Positions 1-10,850 are shown, counted from the stretch's first letter. The stretch: DNA of 64,000 nucleotides from CAWGMT01 sp963823675 (GCA_963823675.1 CAWGMT010000013.1:310001-374000), one strand, 5' to 3'. Made by a program: numbers and translations. Notes: generated by a model not told the origin, from the sequence alone.

Positions 1-492
1 CACCGCGTTGGGATGAATCGTGCAGTCTCGCCCGATCTTGCACCCCGCGCCGATGACGGCCCCGGGAAAGAGCGTGGCGCCGTCGCCGATCTCGGCATCG
101 TCGCCGACGTAAACGAACGGATAGATCGCCACGTTGGCGCCGATCCGGGCCGTGCTGGCGACGCACGCTTGGGGGTGGGTTCCCGTCCAGCGCGGCTTCT
201 GCTCGCCGATCAGATGGCTGCGAACCGCAACGAACGCCGAGATGGGGTCGTCGACTTCGATGACCGCCAGGCTCGGCCCCACTTCGTTGCGCCCAACCTG
301 GAAGTGGGGGCCCACGATCGCAGCCGATGCCGGCGACGTCCGCAGCAGCTTGTTGTACCGCGCGCTCTCGATGAACGTGATATCACCCGGGCCAGCCTCG
401 GCGACCGGGCGGGCCGAGCGGATCGCCACGCTGCCATCACCAACCAAGCGTCCGCGCACCAATGCCGCAAGCTGTTCCACGGTTGCGACCAC
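1..492 (-). CDS. lpxD: UDP-3-O-acylglucosamine N-acyltransferase LpxD, N-terminal 164 codons (cut by window edge)
   Basis: LpxD adds the second 3-hydroxyacyl chain to UDP-GlcN in lipid A synthesis, in the cytoplasm. The minus strand reads through 164 codons without a stop to base 1. The N-terminal part has the LpxD uridine-binding-domain pattern (ITFIESARYNKLL, then AAIVGPHFQVG and SLAVIEVDDPISAF). From about residue 110 it enters left-handed beta-helix hexapeptides (ARIGANVAIYPFVYVGDDAEIGDGATLFPG, shown here only in part: ARIGANVAIYPF, VYVGDDAEIG). The start is the GTG at 492, five bases after a GGGGAG ribosome binding site; an in-frame GTG at 498 overlaps that site and is less likely. About half of the usual 340 residues is present. 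The catalytic His lies beyond the window. Confidence 0.9.
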   Translation of the reverse strand, partial: MVATVEQLAALVRGRLVGDGSVAIRSARPVAEAGPGDITFIESARYNKLLRTSPASAAIVGPHFQVGRNEVGPSLAVIEVDDPISAFVAVRSHLIGEQKPRWTGTHPQACVASTARIGANVAIYPFVYVGDDAEIGDGATLFPGAVIGAGCKIGRDCTIHPNAV

Positions 493-708
493 GGGCACTC
501 CCCTTTCTTCCCTGAAAGGAGCCGACCTTGACCCAGGCGAGCGAGAGGAGCGAAATTCGTCGTGAGGTCCGGTCTGGCCTGACTCGACATGTTTCCGAAC
601 GGTGGACACGCGTTGGGTGTCCCAGGCCATTCGGAATGCTAATCCATGTCGTCTCAGAGAGCAAGTGTTCTTCCTTCTTGCTCGATCGTCCACCAGCCCT
701 TGCCGACT

Positions 709-1497
709 TCACGTCCGAGACAGTTTCGACTGGACGAGCGCCGTCAGGTTCGGCACATACGGCAGATCATCGGGTGCACGAGCCGTACGGTCGAGCAGCA
801 TTCCGGATAGACCGGCTCGGATCGCCCCGCGCACGTCATTCTCCAGGTCATCGCCCACGCAGAGAACCCGCTCCGGCGGCAAGCCCAGACGTGCACAGGC
901 CGCGTGATAAAACGACGGATGAGGTTTGCGGAAACCAACTTCCGACGAAATGACCAGCGCGTCCAGGCACTCTGCCAGCTCGGGCAAGCCCTGCACAACC
1001 CGGCGCAACCGGCCATCGAAATTAGAGCCGATGCACACCGTGAGCCCCTGTGCCGCCAGGGCGCGCATGCCTGGTGCCACATCCGGAAAACAGCGCCACG
1101 ATCCCGGCGCGCTAAAGTGTTCCCACAGCTCATCGAAAGCACGATCCACGTGCGGAATCTCGGGGAGCACACCCATCACGATCTTCCGCCAGCGCCGCCG
1201 CTCGGTCGCCTCGTCGGTCGAAAGCGCCCCCCCGCTACCACGCACTTCGTCGTTTTCAAAGTGAACCTGAAACCGAGCTCGCACAATGTCCGGCTGCAAC
1301 TGCACACCCTGCCGCGCCGCAGTCGCCGTATAAGCTTCCGCAACTGACGGATCGGGCCGGATTAAAGTCCCGACCGCGTCGAAGACGATTCCTATTATAC
1401 CATTCCAGGCCGACTCTGGCCGCATTGGTGTTCCCATTCCAATCGAATCCTGATCTGCCACTTCAGAGAGATTGGGTAGAGCGTTTTGATTCGTCAA
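709..1497 (-). CDS. HAD-superfamily hydrolase (HDHD3/REG-2-like, DxVGT variant)
   Basis: 262-residue HAD-type phosphohydrolase of unknown substrate. Motif I is FDAVGT at residues 39-44: the nucleophile Asp40 is present, but the usual second Asp (general acid/base, two residues on) is Val, as in the HDHD3/REG-2-like branch. Motif II is the IGSNFD segment, motif III the Lys in GFRKPHP, and motif IV the VGDDLENDV acidic pair. The cap lies between motifs I and II. The first 25 residues precede the fold and contain alternative Met starts (residues 21 and 25), so the true start may be up to 72 bases further in. It lies 217 bases upstream of lpxD on the same strand. Family assignment is firm; function is not. 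Confidence 0.8.
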   Translation of the reverse strand: MTNQNALPNLSEVADQDSIGMGTPMRPESAWNGIIGIVFDAVGTLIRPDPSVAEAYTATAARQGVQLQPDIVRARFQVHFENDEVRGSGGALSTDEATERRRWRKIVMGVLPEIPHVDRAFDELWEHFSAPGSWRCFPDVAPGMRALAAQGLTVCIGSNFDGRLRRVVQGLPELAECLDALVISSEVGFRKPHPSFYHAACARLGLPPERVLCVGDDLENDVRGAIRAGLSGMLLDRTARAPDDLPYVPNLTALVQSKLSRT

Positions 1498-1842
1498 GAT
1501 CCACAGAAATCATCGACTGGGAAGTCTATAACAACAATATGGTCTGCTCGAGCGGGATGGAATACGTCGTCGTCCCGGTTTGATCGGCTGTTGACGTTCA
1601 ACTGGGAGGCGATTCGATGCGCAAGATGAGTTCGCACCTGCCGAAAACTCCGTCGGGGAACTGGACGAGGCACGTTCCCGAGTCGATGTCCCGCGCGCTC
1701 GAGCGGCGTCACATGCTCGACACGCAGCAGCGGGCGTTTCAGCGGGATTCGGGCTCGCCGCACCCGAGCGCGAATCCGCGTCCCCGCCGGCCCTCCTGAA
1801 CGTGCGGCACATCGGTGCCGACACCGAGGAGATGGGACGCAT
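1498..1842. other. intergenic region with one possible small ORF
   Basis: 345 bases between the convergent end of tsaD and the start of the HAD gene. Apart from the small plus-strand ORF at 1617-1799 I see no gene, repeat or clear terminator. Confidence 0.5.
1617..1799 (+). CDS. possible small basic protein (60 aa)
   Basis: Short open frame with an ATG preceded by GGGAGG eight bases upstream, and a TTGACG box about 25 bases further up. The product is Arg/Ser/Pro-rich with no recognisable domain, signal or membrane segment. The good ribosome binding site is the only support. It runs towards the 3' end of tsaD, which is on the other strand. It could equally be a chance ORF in GC-rich DNA. Confidence 0.3.
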   Translation: MRKMSSHLPKTPSGNWTRHVPESMSRALERRHMLDTQQRAFQRDSGSPHPSANPRPRRPS

Positions 1843-2914
1843 TCAGGGGCCACGGCCTGGCCGGACCAGGCCGGCCGTGACGTCGATGTCGAGATCGGCG
1901 ATTTGCCCTGCCGCCAGCTTGGGGAGAGCGATCCCGGCCATCGCCGCGTTGTCGGTACAGAGGGCAGGCGGCGGGATGAATAGCTCGGCGCCGAGCTCGA
2001 CGGCCAGTTCGGCCAGCCGCTGGCGAAACCGCGAATTCGCGGCCACCCCGCCCCCCACGCCGATCTTCTTGATTCCGGTGGAGCAAACCGCCTGTCGAGT
2101 CTTGGCGACGATCACGTCGAAGACGGCCTCTTGAAAGCTGGCCGCAAGGTCGCTGATGAGCTGCGGTTTGAGCTCGGGGATCTCGTCCCGGGCGTTCTGG
2201 CCGCGGAGCGCGTAGAGGACTGCCGTCTTCAGGCCCGAGAAGCTCAGGAGCATCCGCGGGTCGTGCAGGAACGAACGGGGAAGCACGAACGCCCTGGGAT
2301 CGCCCTCCTGGGCCGCCCGTTCGATCGCGGGACCGCCGGGATAACCTAGCCCGAGCAGGCTCGCCACCTTGTCGAACGCCTCTCCGGCGGCGTCGTCGGT
2401 CGTTCCACCCAGAAACTGGCACCGGAGCGCGTCGTGGCAAAGGTAGACGCTGGTATGACCGCCCGACACCACCAGACCGACGCACGGATAGACCTCCCGA
2501 TCGGGATTGGCAAGCTGGCAAGCATAGAGATGACCCTCCAGATGATCGACCGCCACAAGCGGGACGTCGAGCACAAGCGCCAGCGCTTTGGCCGCCGTGA
2601 GCCCGACGACGAGCGCCCCGACCAGCCCCGGCCGGGTCGCGACGGCCACGGCCTCGATATCGCGCAATGAGACTCCGCGCGGCAAAGCGCCTCATCGATC
2701 ATCGGCAGAAGCTGCCGGACGTGGCGCGCGCGGCAATCTCGGGCACGACGCCGCCGTAGCGCTCGTGTAGACCAACTTGGGACGCCACGGCGCTCGAGCA
2801 GATGCGCGGGACCCCATGGCGCGGCGGCCGCGGTCCTGCCAGAACCGCGGCCGCTGTCTCGTCGCACGTGGTCTCGATCGCCAGTAAGACCAGGTCGTCG
2901 CGAGCGTCGGTCAA
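1843..2914 (-). CDS. tsaD: tRNA N6-adenosine threonylcarbamoyltransferase TsaD (two frameshifts)
   Basis: TsaD (Kae1/YgjD/Gcp) transfers the threonylcarbamoyl group to A37 of ANN-decoding tRNAs together with TsaB and TsaE. The ASKHA-fold landmarks are all visible but in three frames: residues 1-67 (LLAIETTCDETAAAV, HERYGGVVPEIAAR) in one frame, HVRQLLPMIDEAL in a second, and GVSLRDIEAVAVATRPGLVG onward to the C-terminus in a third. Two one-base deletions, near 2727 and near 2690, explain the pattern. The downstream part contains VSGGHTSVY, GEAFDKVA, FSFSGLKTA-like LSFSGLKTA and the ATP-site GGGVAANS and DNAAM. The start is a TTG at 2914 that overlaps the stop of the upstream protease gene as TTGA, so the two genes are probably co-translated. 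TsaD is near-essential, so sequencing error is more likely than a true pseudogene. Confidence 0.85.
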
Positions 2915-4354
2915 TCACGCCGCCTTGGCCTTGGCGCGAGCTTGGATCGAAGGACCTCGAGCGCTTTATCGAGCTGCTTATCGACAAAGGGGCCCGGAAA
3001 CCGGTGCCGATCGCCGCCCTTCGCCTGAGATTTCTCCGAGTCGGTCTTGGGCTTCTCGCTGGGCTTGACGGTCTTGAGAGCGGCCTTGCCCTTCTCGCCT
3101 TGGGCTGGGGCGGCCGGCGGCCGGCGATGGCCCTTGGCGGAGGCCTCCTGATCGCGATCACGACGACCGATGGCCCAGCGGAAGTATTCAGTCGGCGTGA
3201 GCTTGACTTCCATCCCCTTATCGGGCGTGACTCCCCACTTGTCGGTCGGCTTGGCATTGCGGAAGCGATGGATGTTCTCGCCCGAGGGACGATAGTAGCT
3301 CGCCACGGTCAGCTTGAGCACGCTGTAACCGTCCTCCAGGTCGATGAGACTTTGAACCGAGCCCTTGCCGTAGGACCGCTGGCCCACAATGATTGCCCGT
3401 CCGTGGTCCTGGAGCGCTGCGGAGACGATCTCCGAGGCCGACGCCGAGTTCTGATTGACCAGCACCACCATGGGCAGCGTCTTCGTAGGGACTGTCTTGG
3501 CGGGCGTCATACTTCTTGGGAGCCGTGTTTCTTCCCTTGGTGCTGACAATCTCTCCAGAGTTCATGAAAATGTCGGAAACGTCGACCGCCGCGCTCAACA
3601 GGCCGCCGGGGTCGTCGCGCAGGTCGAGAATCAGTCCTTTCGCCCCCTCATCGGTGATCTGCGCCAGGGCTTTCTTGAGCTCGTCGGCCGTGTTCTGGTT
3701 GAAACCGGTGATCCGGATGTGCGCGATTTTTTTGTCCTTATCGAGCATGAAATCCCATTGATCATCGGGTTTGCGGCGATCGCCCAGTACAGTCGGCAAG
3801 TCGATGATGGCGCGAGTGATCTCGATGGTCTCGGGGTCATCCGAGCCCTCGTGCAGCACGGTAAGCTTGACGCTGGTACCCGGCCGGCCCGTCAGAACCT
3901 CGACGGCTTTGTCCGGGGTCATCCCCTCGGCGCTCTGGGCGTCGATCTCGGTCACCTGGTCGCCGGCAAGGATGCCGGCCTCGTAAGCCGGAGTGCCGAC
4001 CATCGGCGCGATCACCTTTAGCCGCCCGGTGTCTGGATCGACGCCGACCTGAATGCCGATGCCGCCGAACTTGCCTTCGAGCTGACGGCGAAAACTCCGC
4101 CATTCGGTCGTGTTGATGTAGGACGAATGCGGATCGAGGTTTTGCAGCATCCCCTCGAGGGCGCTCTCCAGGAGCTCGCGCCGGGTGACGGGCCGGACGT
4201 AGTTCGCCTCGACCTTTTCAACCGCGTCGACGAAGAGCCCGTAAAGCTCCAGCATCTCGTCTTTCGGCTTGGCGCCTTGCGTCGCCTGCCAGCAGAACAG
4301 GCTGATCGCCCCGATCATCGCTATCGAAACGAAGCTTCGTCGCCGCATCGGCAA
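2911..4354 (-). CDS. S41-family C-terminal processing peptidase with PDZ domain (one frameshift)
   Basis: Exported carboxy-terminal processing protease (CtpA/Prc family). Residues 1-28 form a basic start plus hydrophobic signal (MPMRRRSFVSIAMIG...). A helical N-domain with YVRPVTRRELLESALEGML is followed by the PDZ domain (GGIGIQVGV, APMVGTPAYEAGI, GDQVTEIDA) and the S41 catalytic core (LILDLRDDPGGLL). The catalytic Ser (VNQNSASASEI) and Lys (SYGKGSVQSL) are in the other frame, reached by a single-base loss at about 3505. The C-terminal tail after about residue 400 is Lys/Pro/Ala-rich and low complexity. The stop overlaps the TTG start of tsaD. The S41 motif order is complete once the frameshift is bridged, so I treat it as one functional gene. 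Confidence 0.85.
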
Positions 4355-4978
4355 AAGCCCTCCTCATATCCCTTGTGCGCCTCAGACGCTCGGGGGACCG
4401 CTACGCTACGGGCGCGGACAAGACGTCGCGAATCCCAAAACCGCGCGCCCGCACCTGCACACATACTCAAAGTGTAGTCGATTATTCGTGAAGCTGGCAA
4501 GCGAGCCCGCCGGATCAACCGGAGTTGTAACGTTCAGCCGCTGGGGTGACTCACGTTACTCACGTTCTCAAGTTCAAGTTAAACGAGTATCACCTGCTGC
4601 CATTGGTTCTGAAATGTTCGAACAGCGACCGCCAAGCCAACCGCCGAGCCGACCGCCAAACTTAGCGCCATGCTTGCGACAATCGAAACCAGCCTGGTCA
4701 TGTGCGATGCTTACGTTCTATCGCATAAACCTGCACCCGACTATTCGACTGAATGGCGGGTTTGATTAATGGCGACGGCGTTTCCTGCTCCAGCTCAGAC
4801 AGCCGCCGTCGCCGTTGGCTCCGGGTTAAACTTTGCTCGCCGGTCAAGACTTACTCCGGGCGCGACGAGGCTGAGCGTTTGCGGAATGGCAAGCACGCTG
4901 GCTTGACGGTGCCGTCCAGCCGAAGCTAGAGTCGCGCTGACGTAGCCGATTCGATCACGATGCTTCCGGAGCTGGGTG
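4355..4978. other. divergent intergenic region, S41 protease / aldolase
   Basis: About 620 bases between two divergent genes. It holds short direct repeats of CTCACGTT at 4550-4568, and copy 1 of the 79-bp palindromic element with a degraded left arm. No supported gene seen. Confidence 0.5.
4760..4831. repeat. 79-bp palindromic element, copy 1 (left arm degraded)
   Basis: The right arm (CGCCGTCGCCGTTGGCTCC then GGGTTAAAC) matches the other two copies exactly. The left arm keeps GTTT and GGCGACGGCG but has lost about eight bases. It lies in the 5' region shared by the S41 protease gene and the aldolase gene. Confidence 0.8.
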
Positions 4979-5629
4979 ATGAGCCGCGCAACAACACTCG
5001 ATCGCATCCTGGAGGGAGGGATCGTGGCCGTGGTGCGCTCGGAGTCGAGCGAGCCTTTGGTCAACGTGATCCGAGCTCTGGCCGAAGGCGGCGTGACCGC
5101 GGCCGAAGTGACCTTTACCGTGCCGGATGCCATCGAAGTGATCCGCCAGGCTCGCCGCGAGGTGGGTGACGCCGTCGTCCTGGGGGCCGGCACCGTGCTC
5201 GACCCCGAGACCGCGCGAGCCGCCATCCTGGCCGGCGCTGAGTTTATCGTCGCACCCACGATTAACCTCGAGGTGATCCGCCTCTGCCGCCGTTATGACA
5301 AAGTCGTCATGCCCGGCGCGTTCTCGCCGACCGAGGTCCTCACCGCCTGGGAAGCGGGCGCGGATGTCGTCAAGGTCTTCCCGGCCGACGTCGGCGGCCC
5401 TTCCTATCTGAAGGCTCTCCGGGGCCCCTTACCGCAGGTTCGATTGATGCCAACCGGGGGAGTCGAGTTGACGACCGCCGAGAACTTCCTCAAGGCGGGT
5501 GCGTGCTGCCTGGGAGTCGGCAGCGCGCTCGTAGATCCTAAAGCCATTTCCAGCAACGACTTCGCGCGAATACGCGACCTTGCCGCTCAATACGCCGGCC
5601 TCGTCCGCCGGTTCCGCTCCTCGTCCTGA
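4979..5629 (+). CDS. eda: bifunctional KDPG / 4-hydroxy-2-oxoglutarate aldolase
   Basis: Class I aldolase cleaving 2-keto-3-deoxy-6-phosphogluconate (Entner-Doudoroff) or 4-hydroxy-2-oxoglutarate to pyruvate plus an aldehyde. 216 residues, the usual length. The Schiff-base Lys is Lys132 in VVKVFPAD, the conserved Glu is Glu43 in AAEVTFTVP, and Thr72 lies in LGAGTVLD. The phosphate-binding segment is MPTGGVEL followed by LGVGSAL. The Arg that follows the Glu by four residues in the E. coli enzyme is replaced by Thr (EVTFT), so substrate preference may lean to non-phosphorylated keto-acids; that is inference. The ATG at 4979 follows GGAG by about seven bases; a GTG directly before it (4976) is an alternative. 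No other ED-pathway gene is in the window. Confidence 0.88.
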   Translation: MSRATTLDRILEGGIVAVVRSESSEPLVNVIRALAEGGVTAAEVTFTVPDAIEVIRQARREVGDAVVLGAGTVLDPETARAAILAGAEFIVAPTINLEVIRLCRRYDKVVMPGAFSPTEVLTAWEAGADVVKVFPADVGGPSYLKALRGPLPQVRLMPTGGVELTTAENFLKAGACCLGVGSALVDPKAISSNDFARIRDLAAQYAGLVRRFRSSS

Positions 5630-5894
5630 GCGGCAGGTGGCCGGCGTCAAAAAGTACGCTGCTATCACAAATTGCCTGACTTTGTCGGTAAACCTGTCCT
5701 TATCTGGTCTCGCCATTACCCCCTGAATGACCGCTGCGACCCATTCGATCCAGTTATCCGATAGATTCATTTCAAGATGGACGGGAATCAAGGTCGATAA
5801 ACTCGCCATGAGCGCCGCCTTGCGCTCTTCCTAAATAAGAAGGTGTCGATCCCGGAGCGTTCGGATCCGAGCGTCACGGAGAGGGACAGAATCT

Positions 5895-7703
5895 GTGGGG
5901 CCAATTCGGCTGGATGTTCGCCTGATGCCGACGAGGCCGAGCCCGATCGCTCGGGCCCGGAAGCTCAGCGTGCATGGCGCGCTGGTCGCCCTGGTGTTGT
6001 CGAGCCTGGCGATCGCCGGCCCATTCTCATCGACCTCTGCCGCCGATGTGCCGCTCATTTATCATAAAGGCCGGAACTTCCGGATCCCATTTAACTTGAA
6101 CGCGGAATCGCGCGAGCGGATCAAGGAGTTCCACCTGCTGGTCTCCGAGGACCAAGGCTACCACTGGAAGCGCAGCAGCAGGACCGATCCGGACCATCCG
6201 TCGTTTTCGGTTCGCACGTCGCATGACGGCGAGTACTGGTTCACAGTCCAGACCATCACCGTCGACGGCAAGTACTCGCCGAAGCTCGACGATACGGTCG
6301 AGCCGAACATGAAAGTGATCGTCGATACGTTTCCCCCATCCCTACTCCTGGAGCCCGACGCCCGCCGGGGGAGCATGGCCTCGGTGCGCTGGGACGTCAA
6401 GGATGAAAACCTCGACCTGAAAAGCCTGATCCTGGAATACCAGGTCGAGGGAGCGGCAAGCTGGCGCAAAGTGCCGGTCAAGAAGGCCCGGCTGATCGGT
6501 TCGCAGTCCTGGGACGCCGGAACCGCCGAGGCGCTCAAGGTCAGGGCCTCCGTCGCGGACAGGGCGGGAAACGTCACCGAAGCCGCCATCGATTTGCCCG
6601 AGGGAACCGCCAGCCAGGCCGAGCTCCCTGCCGACTATCCGCCCGCGGCGACTCCGCCGCTCTTTGACAAGATCTCGAACGCCCCGTCATCCGAGATCAT
6701 CGCCGGCGCCGATTTCCCGCCCGTGGATGAGGGCCCGGTCGCCAGCACTCGAACCAAGCCGGCCGCGGGCGCCGCCCGGCCGCGCAACCGCTCCGGTAGC
6801 GCGGTTGCCCGAGAGTCGCGCAACCGGGCACCGACCCGAGCATCCAACAGCGGGAACGGGGGAAGCCGCCCCTCGGCCGGAGGCGACCTGGAGATGGCGC
6901 CGGTGGATCTCTTTGCGATGAATAACGGCGCACAGTCCGATGGAGCGCGAATCAGGTCTCCTCAAATCGGCGGAGGCGCGGTCGATCCAGGCCAGGCTGC
7001 CGGCGCACCGAGTGGGAGTGGGGGCGGCGGCGGAAGCACGCTGCTCGTCGCCAATCCCCGGTTCAAGCTTCAATACGCCGTGGACGATGCCGGCCCGAAC
7101 GGTCCCGCGACGGTCGAGCTCTGGATCACCCAGGATGGCGGACGGACCTGGATCAGGCGCAGCGACGATCCGGACCGGGCCTCGCCGATCGACGTTGACC
7201 TTGGTGGCGAGGGCACGTATGGGGTATCGTTGGTCGCCCGCTCGGCTTCTGGCCTGGGCGATCAGCCGCCCGCACCCGGCGACCCACCCCAATCCTGGGT
7301 CGAGGTCGATAGTACGCCTCCCTTCGTCCAGCTCTATCCGCCCCAGGTGGGCACAGGCACCAATTCGGGCAAGGTGGCCATCGCCTGGCGAGCGAGCGAC
7401 CTCCATCTGGCGCCGAGATCGGTCTCGCTCTTCTGGCGGCCGGACCAGCCGGGCGCCGAGTGGCAACTCCTCGTCGAAGGACAGGAGAATGTCGGATCCT
7501 ACATCTGGTCGCTTCCCCCAACGATCCCACCGCGATTTCACTTGAGAGTCGAGGCCGTGGACACCGTCGGCCATCGCGGCGGAGCCGAAACGACCAATAT
7601 TGGCCCGGTGATGGTGGATCTGAGCCGGCCGCGCAGCCGGATCATCGGGCTGGATTCGAACGCCCGGGCCGGGATCGGGCCCTCGGCGCGGCCTCTGCGA
7701 TGA
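5895..7703 (+). CDS. exported planctomycete protein with Ig-like modules and Gly/Pro/Ser linker
   Basis: About 600 residues, function unknown. An N-terminal basic stretch is followed by a hydrophobic signal (LVALVLSSLAIAGPF, cleavage probably near SAAD). Residues about 55-240 contain two beta-rich modules resembling Ig/FN3 folds (FHLLVSEDQGYHW, ILEYQVEGAASWRKV, LKVRASVADRAGN). A low-complexity Arg/Ser/Gly linker at about 260-375 is followed by two more similar modules (KLQYAVDDAGPNGPATVELW, SLFWRPDQPGAEW, FHLRVEAVDTVG). GTG at 5895 follows GGAGAGGGA; ATG at 5926 gives a shorter signal peptide and is equally plausible. The repeated phrasing (..DDPDRASP.., DSTPPFVQLYPP) suggests internal duplication. 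Its position next to a PVC cytochrome gene does not reveal a role. Confidence 0.7.
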   Translation: MGPIRLDVRLMPTRPSPIARARKLSVHGALVALVLSSLAIAGPFSSTSAADVPLIYHKGRNFRIPFNLNAESRERIKEFHLLVSEDQGYHWKRSSRTDPDHPSFSVRTSHDGEYWFTVQTITVDGKYSPKLDDTVEPNMKVIVDTFPPSLLLEPDARRGSMASVRWDVKDENLDLKSLILEYQVEGAASWRKVPVKKARLIGSQSWDAGTAEALKVRASVADRAGNVTEAAIDLPEGTASQAELPADYPPAATPPLFDKISNAPSSEIIAGADFPPVDEGPVASTRTKPAAGAARPRNRSGSAVARESRNRAPTRASNSGNGGSRPSAGGDLEMAPVDLFAMNNGAQSDGARIRSPQIGGGAVDPGQAAGAPSGSGGGGGSTLLVANPRFKLQYAVDDAGPNGPATVELWITQDGGRTWIRRSDDPDRASPIDVDLGGEGTYGVSLVARSASGLGDQPPAPGDPPQSWVEVDSTPPFVQLYPPQVGTGTNSGKVAIAWRASDLHLAPRSVSLFWRPDQPGAEWQLLVEGQENVGSYIWSLPPTIPPRFHLRVEAVDTVGHRGGAETTNIGPVMVDLSRPRSRIIGLDSNARAGIGPSARPLR

Positions 7704-7708
7704 CTTTC

Positions 7709-10700
7709 TCACTTGCACGTCTTGAGAAACGCGACCAGATCGCCCAATTCACGCGGAGTCAGTAACTGGCCGACGCCTTCGGGCATGATCGAGGTGGTCG
7801 ATGGTTTGGGGGCCTCGATCTCATCGCGGCGCAGCCGGATTGTCTCTTCGGGCCCCGTGGCCAGGACGATCTCCTCGGACGTCTCGCCCACCAAGAGCCC
7901 ATTGAGGACTTTCCCATCCTTGGTGACGACGAGCCAGGGATCATAGCCCTGCACGATCGTCACACTGGGAATGAGGATCGATTCGAGAAGGTCCGCCTCG
8001 GTGCGGATGGCGCCGATCTGGGTCAGGGCCGGCCCGCGGTTGCCGCCGAGATAGGCGATCTGGTGGCACGAGGAGCAAGCGGCCTTGGTGCTATGAAAAA
8101 CCTCCTTGCCGCGGCGCGGGTCGCCGTTTCGAACCAGGGGCAGAAGCTGCTCGATCTGGGATTTCTGCTGCTGGGATCGCGCCCTCAGCATCTCCACGAA
8201 CCGGGAGGCGTCGGCCTGCACGGCGGGGCCAAGGGTGTCGAAAAGTCCCTTGAGATCGTCCGGCCGCAACCCCGGTAGCGGCGACGGAGAGCTCAACGCG
8301 GCCAGGAGTGCCTGGCCGACGTCCCCTGGCCCGTTGCGGAAGCAGGGCAGCAAGCGCTGCCGCTCCATCGGGCCGGTCGTTCGCAGAAGTGCGGCCAGCG
8401 ATTTCTGCTGCTCGGGCCGCAGACGCGCAGCCGCCAACACTTCCGCGGCGAGGGACCGCGGCTTGGGGAACTGGTCGACGTTCAAGAGGCGCCCCAGAAA
8501 CTCGAACACGGGCGGCGCGACCTCGGGCATGCCACCCGGGATCGCGGCCAGGGCGAGCATGCGGACCTCGGCGCCAAGCCGCTGGTCGTCGCCGATTCTG
8601 CGCAGGACCGCCACAAGCTTGCCGGCGCGACCGGCGGGAAGCCGCCAGGCTCGGATCGTGGCGACACCCTCGGCAGTCAAGCCGGCGTCTTGACGATCGA
8701 GGACCCCGGCGGCCGCCTCGATCCAGGTTGGAGGAATCGTCTTCAGCTCGGCCAGCGCCATGGCGCAGGAGGATCCGCCGCGCCGCCGTCGATGTACCTG
8801 GCTCGATCAATTCGTCCGCGATCCATTTCTGGATCTCACCGCTCTTTGCGTAGCGGGCCAGCAGCCGCATCAACGATTCATGATCGTCGGGCGCTGCCGA
8901 AAGCGCGTCACGCAGCACGGGCTTCAGTGCGACTCCCCATTCGGGATGATGTCCGGCCACCCACCAGGCCGTTTCGCGCAGCAAATGATTGGTCGTGCGC
9001 ATCGACTCGCCGGCCGTCTTCGGGTCGAGCCGGCCGTCGGGCATCTGGTCGAGCGCGGTCATTGCGGCCCGGCGAATCAGCGGGTCGGCGCTTTCGAGTC
9101 CACGCGCTGTGCTTGCTCGATCGGCGATCTCGATCATGGCGTAGACGACCGAATGTTCCAGCATCCTGTCGGCGGGCTCGCCTGCCGCGGCGAGCAGGGC
9201 AGGCACGGCCTCACTGGCGCCGATGCGTCCCAGGGCCTCGGCGGCCACGCGCCGATGCGCTGGGAAGCGCTCGCGCAAGACGGCGAGCAAGCTCGCAAGG
9301 GCAGCGCGATCGCGCCAGAGGCTGACGGCGTGCAACGCGGCCTGGCGGACAACACCGTCGGGATCGGCGAGCGCCGTGCGCACGACCGCACGAGCCGCCG
9401 GCGCGGCGATCCGCGTCGCGGCCCAGACCGCTTGCAGCCTGGCCTCCGCGGACTGATGGTTTAAACCGAGCGCGTCGGCCAGTGCGGGCACCGCCGCTTT
9501 CCCCCGCTTCGCGAGAGCCTGGGTCGCCCGCCGGCGCACGGCCGGCCTCGCATCACCCAGGAGCCCGGTCAGCTCGTGGCTGGTAAGCCGGTCCCAATCC
9601 AGACTCAAGCCGCGCGGGTCGGCGACCTTAGGCGCCCCTTCGCGGCGAAGCCGGTAGATCGCACCCTTGACCTCGGGACTGTAGAAGTTTGACGACGGGC
9701 AGCAGCGGCGGTACCAGCCTCCCGTTTCGATCACGAGCAGGCTGCCGTCGGCATCCTCGAGGACGTCGGTCGGATGAAAGTCGAGGCTGTCACAGACCAG
9801 GAAATCTTCGTTGGTTGATTGATAGGTCGCCCCCTCGGGACACACGCGATGGCGCGTGACCTTGTGGAAACTGAACAGCGCGGCGAACACGTTCTCCTGG
9901 CCGCGATATTCCGGGCCAAAGGCAGCGGATTCATAGCGAGTCAGTCCGGCCGGCGAGGCCGCGCCCCAGTGGGTCAGTACCGGCAGCAAGGTCGGGCCGG
10001 TCCAGGCATGCTCGAGCACGGATGGCAGCACCTTGGGATAGACGCCCCCATAAATCGCGTGGAAGACGCCATCGGTGCGAGGCTGGCCCAGCTCCTGATA
10101 TTGCGTTGTTGTAAACAGCGGCTCGCCGGCGCGTGTGAACGCGACTTCGACGGGGTTATCCATCCCGCCGGCGACGAGCGACTCGAAGGCGGTGCCATCA
10201 GGCCGGCGGCGAAACACGTGGTCCGCGGCCGTGACGAGCGGCGGCTTGCCTTCTCGTGCATAGGATTCACGCGCATGTCCTCCCTTGCACCAGTAGATCA
10301 TGCCGTCGGGACCGAGGTATGGGCCGCGAACTCCGTTCGCACAACCCCCCATCTCCTGATTGCGAAACCATTCCTCACGACGATCGGCCACGCCGTCGCC
10401 GTTTGTATCCGTCAGCTTCCAGATCGACGGCGGCGCGCCGACGTAGAGCGAGCCGTCGAACCAGAGGCATCCCTGCGGCAGCATCATCCGGTCGGCAAAC
10501 ACGGTCCTCTTGTCGAAACGGCCGTCGCCGTCGGTGTCTTCCAGGCGCAGGACACGGTGGGGCCTGGCCTCGAGCTGACGGGGAAAATCGGCGTCGGTGC
10601 CCGAAGCCTCCGACACATACAGCCGCCCTTTTTCATCGAAATCGGCGCAGATGGGATACACGACGAGCGGCTGCCCGGCCGCCAGCTCGATCGCGAAGCC

Positions 10701-10829
10701 CTCGGGCAGGCGAAAGCGATAGCCGTTGAGCCGGACCTCACGGCCCGCGGACAGTGCGTCGTCGCCCCGAACCAAGCCGGCGGCGACCGTCGATCCGAGG
10801 AATGCTGCGAACACGAGGGAGTATTTCAT
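7709..10829 (-). CDS. PVC-type membrane-bound dehydrogenase with HEAT repeats and C-terminal haem c domain (one frameshift)
   Basis: Planctomycete-specific exported protein of about 1040 residues. The start is the ATG at 10829, giving a signal peptide (MKYSLVFAAFLGSTVAAGL); upstream ATGs only add nine residues. An NHL/sorbosone-dehydrogenase-like beta-propeller (LRLEDTDGDGRFDKRTVFAD, PDGMIYWCKGGH) occupies about residues 40-400. HEAT repeats (RRATQALAKRGKAAVPALAD and similar) follow to about 690. The C-terminal PVC haem-binding domain has one CxxCH (CSSCH, about 8085) and ends with MPEGVGQLLTPRELGDLVAFL. One base is lost or gained near 8758, moving the HEAT region from one frame to the other (RRILLR|MALAEL). 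The electron donor is unknown; the family is thought to oxidise sugars or similar substrates. The hairpin array lies directly upstream. Confidence 0.8.
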
Positions 10830-10850
10830 AGATTTCGAGCCCAAAGTACT